Part shown: positions 33,360 to 43,170 of the stretch, piece after piece
Layout: each line of letters opens with the position of its first letter
Position numbering within the stretch: position 1 is the first letter of the stretch
Assembly: GCF_014205055.1 (NCBI RefSeq)
Contig: NZ_JACHMS010000001.1
Span: 4,402,001 to 4,466,000 of the forward strand
Length of the DNA stretch: 64,000 nt
From: Streptomyces luteogriseus
GTDB taxonomy: Bacteria > Actinomycetota > Actinomycetes > Streptomycetales > Streptomycetaceae
Direction of reading: 5' to 3'
Made by a program: the position numbers and the translations under genes
The notes under the pieces: model-generated
Told to the model about the DNA's origin: nothing
Database searches by the model: none
Seen by the model: only the letters and a program-made list of their open reading frames with translations

Positions 33360-33899
33360 TCAGCGCACCTCGCCCTGTGCGGACGCCACCCGCAGCAGCC
33401 GCAGTTGGCCGATCTCGGCCACGTTCTTCATCAGCTCCGCGTTCACCCAGGCCAGCATGTGGGCGACGGTGTACTCGGGGTCGTCCGGCGAGGGGAACGA
33501 GGCCGCGGTGTCCAGGTCCGGGTCGGTGAGGTCGTCCAGGACCTTGACCCACTCGGTGCGCAGGCCGCGCAGCCACTCCACCGTGGGAGCGCCCTCGCCG
33601 GGCCACTCGATGTCCTCGCGGTCGCGGGGCGGGCGGCCCTGGGCGTGGTCGAGGGTGACGCTCCACCACCATCCGAGGTGCCAGCTCACCCAGGCGAGGG
33701 TGGGGACCGGGACCGGGTCGGGTTCGGCGTCCGCCCAGTCCGGGACCCAGCCGCCGTCGGGCCCCCGGCGCACCGTCCAGCAGTGCGCCGCGGGCTCCCA
33801 CAGGAAGTCCTCCGGCTCCAGCCGCTCCAGGTGGTACTCGAACAGCGACCAGGTCAACTCGAACTGCCGGCGCAGCAGTTCCGTACGGGAAGCGCTCAT
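33360..33899 (-). CDS. DinB-like (DUF664-type) metal-binding protein
   Basis: A 179-residue four-helix bundle protein of the DinB superfamily, whose members bind a metal with three His and often act as thiol-dependent (mycothiol) transferases. Visible family segments: LRRQFELTWSLFEYHLERLEPEDFLWEPAAHCWTVR, LAWVSWHLGWWWSVTLDHAQG (metal His region) and AHMLAWVNAELMKNVAEIGQLRLLR at the end. It overlaps by 4 bp (ATGA) with the stop of the upstream hypothetical gene, so the two are translationally coupled. Confidence 0.85.
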   Translation of the reverse strand: MSASRTELLRRQFELTWSLFEYHLERLEPEDFLWEPAAHCWTVRRGPDGGWVPDWADAEPDPVPVPTLAWVSWHLGWWWSVTLDHAQGRPPRDREDIEWPGEGAPTVEWLRGLRTEWVKVLDDLTDPDLDTAASFPSPDDPEYTVAHMLAWVNAELMKNVAEIGQLRLLRVASAQGEVR

Positions 33900-34375
33900 C
33901 GGACGACCCTACGCACGCGCCCGGGGGCGTCGCGAGCCAATAACGGCCAGTCGAGGTTCCGCAGCGCGGGCTCGGCGTCGCAGCCCGAGGGCAGGCGGGG
34001 TGTGGACTGGAACCAGACGACGGTCAGGCGCGAGCGGTAGGCGACCGGGTCGCGGGCCGGGTCCAGGGCCGCGGAGTGGAACGTGCCGAGGCAGGCCACG
34101 GCGGGCAGCACCTCGACCGGCCCGAGGCCGCCCGCGTACTGGTCGGGGTACTCGCGCCGGGGTGGGACGAGGTGCACCGGCGTGCCCGGGCGGGACCGCT
34201 CGGCGGCCCGCAGCAGCTCCCGGATCCGCAGGTCGTTCAGCGGCTTGCAGGGGTAGCCGTCCTGGAGGTCGCCGTAGGTCGAGGAGAAGCGCAGCTCGGC
34301 GAGGTCCACCGGGCGGCCGGAGACCAGGACGAGGCGGGCGAGCGCCAGGGCCGGCGCTTTTGCGTGGTGGTGCAT
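33896..34375 (-). CDS. Conserved hypothetical protein in the Prim-Pol cluster
   Basis: Not recognised. The 159-residue product begins MHHHAKAPALALARLVLVSGRPVDLAELRFSSTYGDLQDGYPCKPL, has a middle part with RSRPGTPVHLVPPRREYPDQYAGG and EVLPAVACLGTF, and ends in SRLTVVWFQSTPRLPSGCDAEPALRNLDW. No signal peptide. It lies 37 bp downstream of the Prim-Pol gene and overlaps the DinB-like gene by 4 bp, making a three-gene unit on the minus strand. The combination with a primase-polymerase suggests a link to DNA, but the sequence does not show one. Confidence 0.65.
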   Translation of the reverse strand: MHHHAKAPALALARLVLVSGRPVDLAELRFSSTYGDLQDGYPCKPLNDLRIRELLRAAERSRPGTPVHLVPPRREYPDQYAGGLGPVEVLPAVACLGTFHSAALDPARDPVAYRSRLTVVWFQSTPRLPSGCDAEPALRNLDWPLLARDAPGRVRRVVR

Positions 34376-34412
34376 CGAGGTCTTTCGCTGGTGGTGATGG
34401 GCGGGGCCGTGC

Positions 34413-35279
34413 TCACGGCCGGTGCCCCGTCATCCGTGCCGCCGACGCGATCGTCGTCCGCGCCTCCCGCTCGGACAGGCCGGTGTGGAGCGCCGCGTCG
34501 ACCAGGGGAGCCACGAGCGCGGGGCCGATGCCGTCCTCGTAGGCCCGGCAGGCCGCCCAGAACAGGCGGGTGTTGCGCTGGCCCTCGTGCGCGGCCAGGA
34601 CGAACTGGACCAGGCCCTGGCCGTGCCCGCCGACCGCCGTGGGCCCCGGGTGGTCGGCGCGGGGCGGCGGGAGCAGCAGCCGTAGCAGGGAGCGCGGGCA
34701 GGGGGCCGGGGCGAGGTGCGAGGTGCCGGGGGCGGCGGCGTACACGCCCTGGTCCGTGCGGGAACCGGGGCCGACCAGGTAGCCGCCCGCGCCCCGGATG
34801 TCGATGCCGGGGGCGAGCCGGCCCGCCGAGTTGGGGACGACCACCTCGGGCGGGCCGCTCAGCCACAGGTGCCGTCCGCCGGACGGGGTCACGACGACCA
34901 CGGTCGGCGGGATCGTGAACAGGTGCCGCAGCGCCAGCTCGCGCAGGGCGGCCGAGGAGTCCGTGCCGGTCTTCACGTCCAGGTCGAGGCCGATCAGATG
35001 GTGCGGGGGCAGCCCACAGGCGATGCCGTAACCGGTCGCCCAGGGCGCGGCGGCGAACAGCTCGCGGATGCGGTCCGGGTCGCTGGAGGCGTCGTACACC
35101 CCGTGCCCGAGCCGACCGCAGGCGCCGTGGCAGGGGGAGGGGGCGGGGTCGTCGCGGTGCGGGGAGCGCAGGGCCGGGAGCTTGGAGCGGGACAGGGGGA
35201 TGACGGCCAGTCCGCGTTCGGCGGCTGACAGGGCGTGCGCGAGGGCCAGCGTCGTGGCCTGCCGGTCGGTGGTGGCCAT
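34413..35279 (-). CDS. Bifunctional DNA primase/polymerase (Prim-Pol domain)
   Basis: A 288-residue archaeo-eukaryotic-primase superfamily protein with a likely intact active site: Asp99-x-Asp101 in HLIGLDLDVKTG, TPSGGRHLWLSGP (His137) and GIDIRGAGGYLVGPGS (third acidic residue). A Cys/His-containing segment (PAPSPCHGACGRLGHGVYDAS, about residues 45-65) fits the zinc-stem seen in Prim-Pols of integrative elements such as pSAM2. Helical C-terminus (about 215-288) resembles the PriCT-like region. No helicase domain or integrase is nearby, so it is either a core gene or a remnant. First gene of the three-gene minus-strand unit. Confidence 0.88.
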   Translation of the reverse strand: MATTDRQATTLALAHALSAAERGLAVIPLSRSKLPALRSPHRDDPAPSPCHGACGRLGHGVYDASSDPDRIRELFAAAPWATGYGIACGLPPHHLIGLDLDVKTGTDSSAALRELALRHLFTIPPTVVVVTPSGGRHLWLSGPPEVVVPNSAGRLAPGIDIRGAGGYLVGPGSRTDQGVYAAAPGTSHLAPAPCPRSLLRLLLPPPRADHPGPTAVGGHGQGLVQFVLAAHEGQRNTRLFWAACRAYEDGIGPALVAPLVDAALHTGLSEREARTTIASAARMTGHRP

Positions 35280-35649
35280 GACTCTAGTTTCGTACGTGCG
35301 TTCGAAAAAGGAAAGAGGGAGCGGGTGCGACGCGCCGGGGCGGGGTGGTGGCGGGGAAAGTGCGGGAACGCTTCGCCCCTTGCGGCACCCGGGTTCGAGC
35401 GCCCCCTTTCGCTCCCGTCCGGTACGGAAGTGGCGGATAGGGGTTTATCGACATGTCCTCACGCTTGCGTGCGAATAGCGGCTTCCGGTGTGGTTCGCCG
35501 GGGATTCGGTGGGCAACTCTGGACTCGCGACGTCGAGCAGCGCACCGGGGTGGCCGGCCAACTTCCCTGGTGACAGCAGTGGTTCACGCACCTGGCGTTC
35601 ATGAGCCGGTGCGTCCTCGGTTCCGGAAAGTCCTGGAGGGACAAGAAAC
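35280..35649. promoter_or_regulatory. Gene-free region upstream of a small secreted protein gene
   Basis: 370 bp between divergent genes. It has a low-complexity purine-rich start (GAAAAAGGAAAGAGGGAGCG at 35307), a run near 35,380-35,420 that can partly fold back on it (CCCCCTTTCGCTCCCG), and ends with GGAGGG ahead of the ATG at 35650. No reliable gene was found. Confidence 0.4.
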
Positions 35650-35976
35650 ATGGCAAGCATCCGTACCGCCCGCGTCATCGCAGCCGTCTCCGCCCTTCCG
35701 CTCGCGGCCGCCCTCTTCACCGGTGTCGCGACGGCGGACAACGGCGCCTTCGCGGACAACGGATCCATCGCGTCCGTCACGGAGGCCGAGCAGGGCAACC
35801 TCGGCAGCGGCGTCGGCGGCGACAACTTCGGCACCGTGGCCACCACCCAGCAGCAGGCGGTGGGTGACGGCGCCTCGAACCAGAGCAACACCGCCCAGGT
35901 CAACGGCTCGGAGTTCGCGGCCGTCAACCAGGGCAACGCCAACACCGCCGTCAGCTTCTCCCCGCTGTGGTGGTGA
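35650..35976 (+). CDS. Small secreted Asn/Gln/Gly-rich protein
   Basis: A 108-residue exported protein with signal peptide MASIRTARVIAAVSALPLAA ending near GVATA. The mature 80 residues are rich in Asn, Gln, Gly, Ser, Thr and Ala without Cys or Lys (GGDNFGTVATTQQQAVGDGA, SNQSNTAQVNGSEFAAVNQG) and end in FSPLWW. Such composition resembles surface-active or amyloid-forming coat proteins of Streptomyces aerial hyphae, but it lacks the chaplin domain Cys pair and is not a rodlin. Ribosome site GGAGGG 8 nt upstream. Function is unknown; expression during development would be a reasonable guess. Confidence 0.75.
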   Translation: MASIRTARVIAAVSALPLAAALFTGVATADNGAFADNGSIASVTEAEQGNLGSGVGGDNFGTVATTQQQAVGDGASNQSNTAQVNGSEFAAVNQGNANTAVSFSPLWW

Positions 35977-36117
35977 GCTGACCGGGGCCGGTGCGGCGGC
36001 ATCGGCCCGGGTGTCGCGGGGGGTGTGTCTCGTGGGGTGACAAGCGTCTGAGCGGCGGTGCTCCGGTACCGCCGCGCAGGCGTTCTCGCGTCTGCGCGGT
36101 CTTGACGGGGCGCCGTA

Positions 36118-36134
36118 TCTGACGGACAGTCAGA
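36118..36134. promoter_or_regulatory. Inverted repeat in the promoter of the ChsH2-like operon
   Basis: TCTGAC (36118-36123), GGACA spacer, GTCAGA (36129-36134): a perfect 6-bp inverted repeat ending 4 nt before the GTG at 36139. TTGACG at 36102 could be the -35 element, so the repeat would cover the -10 region. It fits a repressor operator; a leaderless or nearly leaderless transcript is possible because no ribosome site precedes the start. Confidence 0.55.
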
Positions 36135-36138
36135 CATC

Positions 36139-37053
36139 GTGAATGGTGAGCCGGAGGTCCACGAGGAGTTCGAGGCGCGCCTGAAGGCCTACGAGGGCCG
36201 GTCGGCCGCCGCCACCGGAGTCGGCCGGGACCCGGTCAACGAGCCGATGATCAGGCACTGGTGCGAGGCCATGGGCGACACCAGCCCCGCGTACACGGGA
36301 CCGGACGCCATCGCTCCGCCCACCATGCTCCAGGCGTGGACCATGGCCGGCCTCACCAGCCGCCCGGAGCGCACGGCCGCCTACGACGAACTCCTCACCC
36401 TGCTCGACGAGTCGGGCCACCACGCGGTCGTCGCCACCGACTGCGAACAGGAGTACCTGCGCCCGCTGCGCCCGGGCGACGAGATCACCTTCGACTCGGT
36501 GATCGAGTCGGTGTCCGGCCGCAAGGCCACGAAGCTCGGGGCGGGTTACTTCGTCACCACCCGCACGGACGTCCGCGCGAACGGCGAGCCCGCCGGCACC
36601 CACCGCTTCCGCATCCTCAAGTACGCCCCCGCACACCGGTCTTCGAAGCCGGCCGAACGCCGCCCTCGCCCCGTCGTCAACCGCGACAACGCCGGCTTCT
36701 GGGAGGGCGTGGCCCGCCATGCGCTCCTCATCCAGCGTTGTACCACCTGCACCACTCTCCGTTTCCCCTGGCTGCCGGGCTGCGGCACCTGCGGCTCCCC
36801 CGACTGGGACACCGTCGAGGCGAGCGGCGAGGGCAGGGTCTACTCCTACGTCGTCATGCACCACCCGCCCTTCCCGGCCTTCGAACCGCCGTACGCGGTC
36901 GGCCTGATCGAACTCGCCGAGGGCGTGCGGATCGTCAGCAACGTGGTGGGCGTGCCGTACGACAAGGTGCGGATCGGCATGCCGGTGCGGCTGGAGTTCC
37001 GGCGCTACGACGACGAACTGGTGCTGCCCGTCTTCCAGGGGGTGACGCCGTGA
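36139..37053 (+). CDS. MaoC-like/DUF35 fusion hydratase subunit (ChsH2-like)
   Basis: A 304-residue protein matching ChsH2 of mycobacterial cholesterol side-chain degradation. The N-terminal hot-dog domain (about 1-165; DPVNEPMIRHWCEAMGDTSPAY, PPTMLQAWTM) corresponds to a MaoC-like hydratase half. The C-terminal DUF35 domain (about 175-304) has a zinc ribbon with Cys201, Cys204, Cys215 and Cys218 (RCTTCTTLRFPWLPGCGTCG) and an OB-fold (GRVYSYVVMHHPPFPAFEPPYAVGLIELAEG). In the known system ChsH1-ChsH2 hydrates an enoyl-CoA and DUF35 binds the aldolase Ltp2. Stop overlaps the GTG of the next gene, so the three products are made together. Substrate here may be a sterol or another branched acyl-CoA. 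Confidence 0.87.
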   Translation: MNGEPEVHEEFEARLKAYEGRSAAATGVGRDPVNEPMIRHWCEAMGDTSPAYTGPDAIAPPTMLQAWTMAGLTSRPERTAAYDELLTLLDESGHHAVVATDCEQEYLRPLRPGDEITFDSVIESVSGRKATKLGAGYFVTTRTDVRANGEPAGTHRFRILKYAPAHRSSKPAERRPRPVVNRDNAGFWEGVARHALLIQRCTTCTTLRFPWLPGCGTCGSPDWDTVEASGEGRVYSYVVMHHPPFPAFEPPYAVGLIELAEGVRIVSNVVGVPYDKVRIGMPVRLEFRRYDDELVLPVFQGVTP

Positions 37054-37433
37054 GGGCCGGTGACCGGCTCCCGCCGCTGGAGATCCCGGTCACCCGCACC
37101 CTGATCGTCGCCGGGGCGATCGCCTCCCGCGACTACCAGGACGTCCACCACGACCCGGACCTGGCGCGGCAGAAGGGCTCCCCCGACATCTTCATGAACA
37201 TCCTGACGACCAACGGCCTGGTCGGCCGCTACATCACCGACCACTTCGGCCCGCGGGCGCAGCTGCGCCGGGTCGCCATCCGGCTCGGCGCGCCCAATCA
37301 CCCCGGCGACACGATGGTGCTGACCGGCACGGTCGAGGAGGTCGACGGTGACACGGCGACCGTCCGGGTCGTCGGCGCGAACGGCCTCGGAGAGCACGTC
37401 ACCGGCACCGTGACGGTGAGGGTCCCGGCATGA
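37050..37433 (+). CDS. MaoC-like hydratase subunit (ChsH1-like)
   Basis: A 127-residue hot-dog-fold protein, start GTG at 37050 overlapping the previous stop (GTGA). It carries ASRDYQDVHHDPDLARQKGSPDIFMNILTTNGL with Asp28 and His33, the spacing of the catalytic pair described for ChsH1, and ends in GLGEHVTGTVTVRVPA. With the ChsH2-like partner it should form the heteromeric enoyl-CoA hydratase. Its own stop overlaps the ATG of the thiolase-like gene (ATGA). Confidence 0.87.
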   Translation: MRAGDRLPPLEIPVTRTLIVAGAIASRDYQDVHHDPDLARQKGSPDIFMNILTTNGLVGRYITDHFGPRAQLRRVAIRLGAPNHPGDTMVLTGTVEEVDGDTATVRVVGANGLGEHVTGTVTVRVPA

Positions 37434-38602
37434 GCCCCGCAGGGCGGGACGGACTCGGCGGCCGAGCGGCCGTCGTCGGTGTGGGTGCCACCGCGTTCTC
37501 CAAGGACTCGGGCCGCAGCGAACTGCGCCTCGCCGTCGAGGCGGTGCGGGCGGCCCTCGCGGACGCGGGGCTGACACCGGCCGACGTCGACGGAATGGTC
37601 ACCTTCACCATGGACACCAGCCCCGAGATCACCGTCGCCCAGGCGGCGGGCATCGGGGAGCTCTCCTTCTTCTCCCGCGTCCACTACGGCGGCGGCGCGG
37701 CCTGCGCCACCGTCCAGCAGGCCGCCCTGGCCATCGCCGCGGGCGTGGCCGACGTGGTGGTCTGCTACCGGGCGTTCAACGAGCGCTCGGGCCGCCGCTT
37801 CGGCTCCGGGGTGCGGCACCGGGAACCCTCGGCGGAGGGCGCGGCCCTCGGCTGGTCGCTGCCGTTCGGCCTGCTCACCCCGGCCTCCTGGGTGGCGATG
37901 GCAGCCCAGCGCTACCTCCACACCTATGGGCTGACCCCCGAGGCGTTCGGGCATGTGGCGGTCGTCGACCGGAAGTACGCGGCGACCAACCCGGCGGCGT
38001 ACTTCCACGGCCGCCCCATCACGCTGGCCGACCACGCCGCCTCGCGCTGGATCGTCGAACCGCTGCGGCTGCTGGACTGCTGCCAGGAGACGGACGGCGG
38101 CCAGGCCCTCGTCGTCACCTCCGTCGAACGGGCCCGGGACCTGCCCCACCCGCCCGCCGTGATCGCGGCGGCCGCCCAGGGCGCCGGACGCGCGCAGGAG
38201 CAGATGACGAGCTTCTACCGCGACGACCTGACCGGCCTGCCCGAGACCGCGGTCGTGGCCCGGCAGCTGTGGCGGACCTCGGGGCTCGGGCCGGCCGACA
38301 TCGACGTGGGCATCCTCTACGACCACTTCACGCCATTCGTGCTGACGCAGCTGGAGGAGTTCGGCTTCTGCGGCCCCGGCGAGGCGGCGGACTTCGTGGC
38401 CGAGGAGCACCTGCCCCTCAACACACACGGCGGGCAGCTGGGGGAGGCGTATCTGCACGGCATGAACGGCATCGCGGAAGCCGTCCGGCAGATCAGGGGC
38501 ACCGCGGCGAACCCGGTGCCCGGAGCCGGGCGGGTCCTGGTGACGGCGGGGACGGGCGTACCCACGTCGGGACTCGTACTGACCGCCGACCCGCAGGGGT
38601 GA
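37430..38602 (+). CDS. Thiolase-like lipid-transfer protein/aldolase (Ltp2-like)
   Basis: A 390-residue thiolase-fold protein resembling Ltp2, the retro-aldolase that splits the hydrated side-chain CoA ester. Family features: AAVVGVGATAFSKDSGRSELRLAVEAVRAALADAGL at the start, YGGGAACATVQQAALAIAAG at the position of the thiolase nucleophile region, ILYDHFTPFVL (Tyr297) and NTHGGQLGEAYLHGMNG (Tyr341), matching the two Tyr described as catalytic in Ltp2. It lacks the standard thiolase Cys-His pair arrangement. Encoded in an overlapping three-gene operon with the two hydratase subunits, the same set as in the mycobacterial igr operon. Confidence 0.87.
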   Translation: MSPAGRDGLGGRAAVVGVGATAFSKDSGRSELRLAVEAVRAALADAGLTPADVDGMVTFTMDTSPEITVAQAAGIGELSFFSRVHYGGGAACATVQQAALAIAAGVADVVVCYRAFNERSGRRFGSGVRHREPSAEGAALGWSLPFGLLTPASWVAMAAQRYLHTYGLTPEAFGHVAVVDRKYAATNPAAYFHGRPITLADHAASRWIVEPLRLLDCCQETDGGQALVVTSVERARDLPHPPAVIAAAAQGAGRAQEQMTSFYRDDLTGLPETAVVARQLWRTSGLGPADIDVGILYDHFTPFVLTQLEEFGFCGPGEAADFVAEEHLPLNTHGGQLGEAYLHGMNGIAEAVRQIRGTAANPVPGAGRVLVTAGTGVPTSGLVLTADPQG

Positions 38603-38735
38603 ACCCGCAGTACCCGGGGGCCGCCGCTCCACCTGTAGGAGGTGCGGCAGGCCCTACCCATACAACCTGAGGGGGACCCCGCTTCGGGACCTGCGGCCGA
38701 TCCGCTCGCGGTGCTCCCGCTCATAGCGTTGAGCC

Positions 38736-39296
38736 ATGACCACACTCGTCTGCACGAGCGCTTCGAAGGCGGCCGGACCAGCGGCGCAGACCCTTCCGTA
38801 CCCGTCGTTCTCGTCGTACGTCAGGGCCCGCCAGCCGGTGCTGCTGCGTACCGCCCGCTCGCTCACCGGCAACCCGAGCGACGCGGAGGACCTGCTGCAG
38901 ACCGCCCTCACCAAGACGTACGTCGCCTGGGAGCGCATCGAGGACCACCGCGCCCTCGACGGCTATGTGCGCCGGGCCCTGCTGAACACCCGGACCTCGC
39001 AGTGGCGCAAGCGCAAGGTCGACGAGTTCGCCTGCGAGGAGCTGCCCGAGCCGGACCCGGTCCCGGGCGGTGACGACCCGGCCGAGCAGCAGGCACTGCG
39101 CGACGCGATGTGGCGGGCGATCATGCGGCTGCCCGCCCGGCAGCGGGCGATGGTGGTCCTCAGGTACTACGAGGACCTCAGCGAGGTGCAGACGGCCGAG
39201 GTGCTCGGCGTTTCGGTGGGTACGGTGAAGTCGGCCGTCTCCCGGGCGCTCGGCAAGCTCCGCGAGGACGCTGAGCTGGGGCTTGTCCGCCAGTGA
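38736..39296 (+). CDS. SigE-family ECF RNA polymerase sigma factor
   Basis: A 186-residue ECF sigma factor of the SigE (SigE70-like) family. Region 2 spans about residues 28-95 (FSSYVRARQPVLLRTARSLTGNPSDAEDLLQTALTKTYVAWERI) and region 4 about 125-180 (LPARQRAMVVLRYYEDLSEVQTAEVLGVSVGTVKSAVSRALGKLRED). ATG at 38736. No anti-sigma factor gene adjoins, which is common in this family. Its promoters cannot be deduced from this window. The 133-bp gap to the Ltp2-like gene contains a partial hairpin around 38,630-38,650. Confidence 0.92.
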   Translation: MTTLVCTSASKAAGPAAQTLPYPSFSSYVRARQPVLLRTARSLTGNPSDAEDLLQTALTKTYVAWERIEDHRALDGYVRRALLNTRTSQWRKRKVDEFACEELPEPDPVPGGDDPAEQQALRDAMWRAIMRLPARQRAMVVLRYYEDLSEVQTAEVLGVSVGTVKSAVSRALGKLREDAELGLVRQ

Positions 39297-39379
39297 AGGT
39301 GCCAGTGAAGGGCTGTCCCGCCCGGCTGTGAGCCGACCCTCCGGCATGGCGTGATGTGATCGATCGCCCGGTCCTAGTG

Positions 39380-39397
39380 ACATACCGCGCGGTATGT
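39380..39397. promoter_or_regulatory. 18-bp perfect palindrome upstream of the acyl-CoA ligase gene
   Basis: ACATACCGC (39380-39388) with GCGGTATGT (39389-39397). It lies about 60 bp ahead of the GTG start, where a promoter should be, and looks like a TetR-family operator for fatty acid genes. CAGAAT at 39401 could be the -10 element, so bound repressor would overlap the promoter. Confidence 0.7.
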
Positions 39398-39455
39398 GCG
39401 CAGAATCAGCGCAACCTTTACCACCGCGTAGGCAATGTCGCCCCGGGAGGACGCC

Positions 39456-41114
<1,659 letters not shown>

Positions 41115-41130
41115 CCGGCCGGCCCCCGAG

Positions 41131-41156
41131 GAGCCCCCGGCCGTGGCCGGGGGCTC
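41131..41156. terminator. Hairpin between convergent fadD and MFS genes
   Basis: GAGCCCCCGG (41131-41140), loop CCGTGG, CCGGGGGCTC (41147-41156): perfect 10-bp stem 16 nt after the fadD stop. It can serve both strands; no T run on either side. Confidence 0.7.
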
Positions 41157-41201
41157 TCCCGTATCCGCACGGCGGGCACGCGCGCGTGCCGCTGGACCGC
41201 C

Positions 41202-42398
41202 TCACCGGCGTACGGAGGTCAGCCCCCACCCCAGCACCAGCCACACACCCGCGACCCCGCACACCCCGCCCCACCCGAAGTGGCCGAAGGCGGCGCCCGC
41301 GAGGGCCGAGGCGGCCGCGCCGCCCGCGAAACCGGCGACCACATAGGCGGTGTTGGCCGTGGCGGGGGTGGAGGTCGCGGTCAGCGCGAGGGTCTGGTTG
41401 GCGACGTGGGAGGCGACCAGCGCGGCGTGCACCGCGATCGCGGCGGCGAACAGCGCCCACAGCACCTGCCCACCCAGCCAGAACAGCGGCACCGACACGG
41501 CGGCGATCAGATACGCCGACCGCACGACCCGCGCCGCCCCGAACCGGTCCACCAGTCCGCCCGCCAGCGGCGCCACCGCACTCGCGGTCAGCCCGAACAG
41601 CCCGAACAGCCCGGCGGTCGCCGTGGACAGACCGTACTCCGGCCCGGTCAGCAGCAGGGCCAGCGAGGTCCACAGCGCGCTCCACGCACCGAACATCCCG
41701 GCCTGCCGCACACATGCCCGCCACAGCTCCGGCGAACTCCGCAGCACCGACGGCAGCGCGACGAGCCCCGCGAACAGCGGGCCTTCCCGGCGCCGCCGCG
41801 ACGGCAGGACCGCGGCGGTCGCGAGCCCCAGGGCGAGGGTGAGCACGGCCGCGCCCGCGAACACCCAGCGCCAGCCGAAGGCCTGCCCGGCCAGTCCGCC
41901 CAGCACCCGGGCCCCGACGATGCCGGTGAAGAGCCCCGCGATGACCGCCGCGACATGGCGGGCACGCCGCTCGGCGGGAGCCCGCTCGGCGACCAGCGGG
42001 ACGAGCAGCTGGGGGATGACGGTCGCCGCCGAGGCGACGAACATCGCGGCCGCGAGGGCGGCGGCGCCCGGGGCTGCCGCACTGGCACTCAGCGCGAGAG
42101 CGGTGACGAGCGTGAGCCCGGCGACCAGCCGACGCCGGTTCGCACTGTCGCCGAGCGGGGCGAAGAACAACAGCCCGACCGCGTAACCGAGCTGGGCGAC
42201 CGAGGCGATCCAGGCGAGGGCCGAGGGCGCCGAGCCGAAGTCGCGGGCCATGAGCGGGAGCAGCGGCGCGGCGAGGTAGATGTTGGCGGCGGTGACCGCG
42301 CTGCACACGGCGATCAGGGTGAGGAAGAGCCCGGGGGCCGGCTCGCGGGTCTGCACGGGGGCCGTGGCCCGGGCGGTGGTGGTGGTGGCTGACGGCAT
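41202..42398 (-). CDS. Major facilitator superfamily efflux transporter
   Basis: A 398-residue membrane protein with about 12 helices (for example LFLTLIAVCSAVTAANIYLAAPLLPL, WIASVAQLGYAVGLLFFAPLGD with the loop GDSANRRR after helix 2, and VLWALFAAAIAVHAALVASHVAN). Drug:H+ antiporter-like; substrate unknown. ATG at 42398 with AAGGAG about 9 nt upstream. It is divergent from a TetR regulator gene 130 bp away, and two similar inverted repeats lie between them, so it is probably repressed by that protein and induced by its own substrate. Confidence 0.9.
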   Translation of the reverse strand: MPSATTTTARATAPVQTREPAPGLFLTLIAVCSAVTAANIYLAAPLLPLMARDFGSAPSALAWIASVAQLGYAVGLLFFAPLGDSANRRRLVAGLTLVTALALSASAAAPGAAALAAAMFVASAATVIPQLLVPLVAERAPAERRARHVAAVIAGLFTGIVGARVLGGLAGQAFGWRWVFAGAAVLTLALGLATAAVLPSRRRREGPLFAGLVALPSVLRSSPELWRACVRQAGMFGAWSALWTSLALLLTGPEYGLSTATAGLFGLFGLTASAVAPLAGGLVDRFGAARVVRSAYLIAAVSVPLFWLGGQVLWALFAAAIAVHAALVASHVANQTLALTATSTPATANTAYVVAGFAGGAAASALAGAAFGHFGWGGVCGVAGVWLVLGWGLTSVRR

Positions 42399-42428
42399 GG
42401 GAGGGGACTCCTTGGAGTCGGCTCTAGC

Positions 42429-42503
42429 AACTAACTGGTTGGTTGGCTGATGGGGGAACAGTCTGGGTCGCCCTGCCATTCCCTGTCAACCAAACAGTTG
42501 GTT
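42429..42503. promoter_or_regulatory. Paired operators between MFS and TetR genes
   Basis: Two related 16-bp inverted repeats: AACTAACTGGTTGGTT (42429-42444) and AACCAAACAGTTGGTT (42488-42503). Both follow AACYAA-N4-TTGGTT in outline. One lies near each start codon of the divergent pair, the usual arrangement for a TetR repressor controlling itself and a transporter. Confidence 0.75.
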
Positions 42504-42528
42504 ACCTCGGCGCGCTACCCTCTCCCCC

Positions 42529-43107
42529 ATGGCAGCAAGGGACCCCGAGGCCACCAAGGCCCGGATCTTCGAGGCAGCGGTCGCCGAGTTCGCCCGGCAC
42601 GGCATCGCGGGCGCCCGCATCGACCGCATCGCCGGCGAGGCGAAGGCGAACAAGCAGCTCATCTACGCCTACTTCGGCAACAAGGCCGAGCTGTTCGCGA
42701 TCGTCCTCGAGAAGAAGATGCTCCACCTCGCCGAGGCCGTCCCCGTCGACCCGGACGACATCGAGAGCTGGGTCGACCGCCTGATGGACTACCACGCCGC
42801 CCACCCGGAGCTGCTGCGCCTGCTCTTCTGGGAGGGCCTCGAGTACGGCAACACCGAACTGCCCCACGAGTCCGACCGCCAGGAGCACTACGCCCGCAAG
42901 GTCGCCGCCCTCCGGGACGGCCAGGAGCGCGGCGTCGTCACCGACGCCATCCCGGCGGCCGACCTGCTGTTCCTGCTGACCGCCCTGGCCAACTGGACCG
43001 CCGTCGTCCCGCAGATGCGGCGCATCCTCGTCGGCGAGGGGGAGCCGGACCGGGACCGCCTGCGGGCGTCGGTGAAGGAGGCGGCGCGCCGGCTGACGGC
43101 ACGCTAG
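42529..43107 (+). CDS. TetR-family transcriptional regulator
   Basis: A 192-residue repressor. The N-terminal helix-turn-helix is ATKARIFEAAVAEFARHGIAGARIDRIAGEAKANKQLIYAYFGNKAELFAIVLE (about residues 7-60). The C-terminal ligand domain (about 70-192) contains HPELLRLLFWEGLEYGN and LLFLLTALANWTAVVPQMRR. It is divergent from the MFS gene, with two matching inverted repeats between, so it likely represses both genes. Confidence 0.93.
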   Translation: MAARDPEATKARIFEAAVAEFARHGIAGARIDRIAGEAKANKQLIYAYFGNKAELFAIVLEKKMLHLAEAVPVDPDDIESWVDRLMDYHAAHPELLRLLFWEGLEYGNTELPHESDRQEHYARKVAALRDGQERGVVTDAIPAADLLFLLTALANWTAVVPQMRRILVGEGEPDRDRLRASVKEAARRLTAR

Positions 43108-43170
43108 GACCTGCCGGGCGGCGGGCGAGACAAGTCCTGGCAGGGCGGCCCGTCCGCACCTGCTGGTCGG

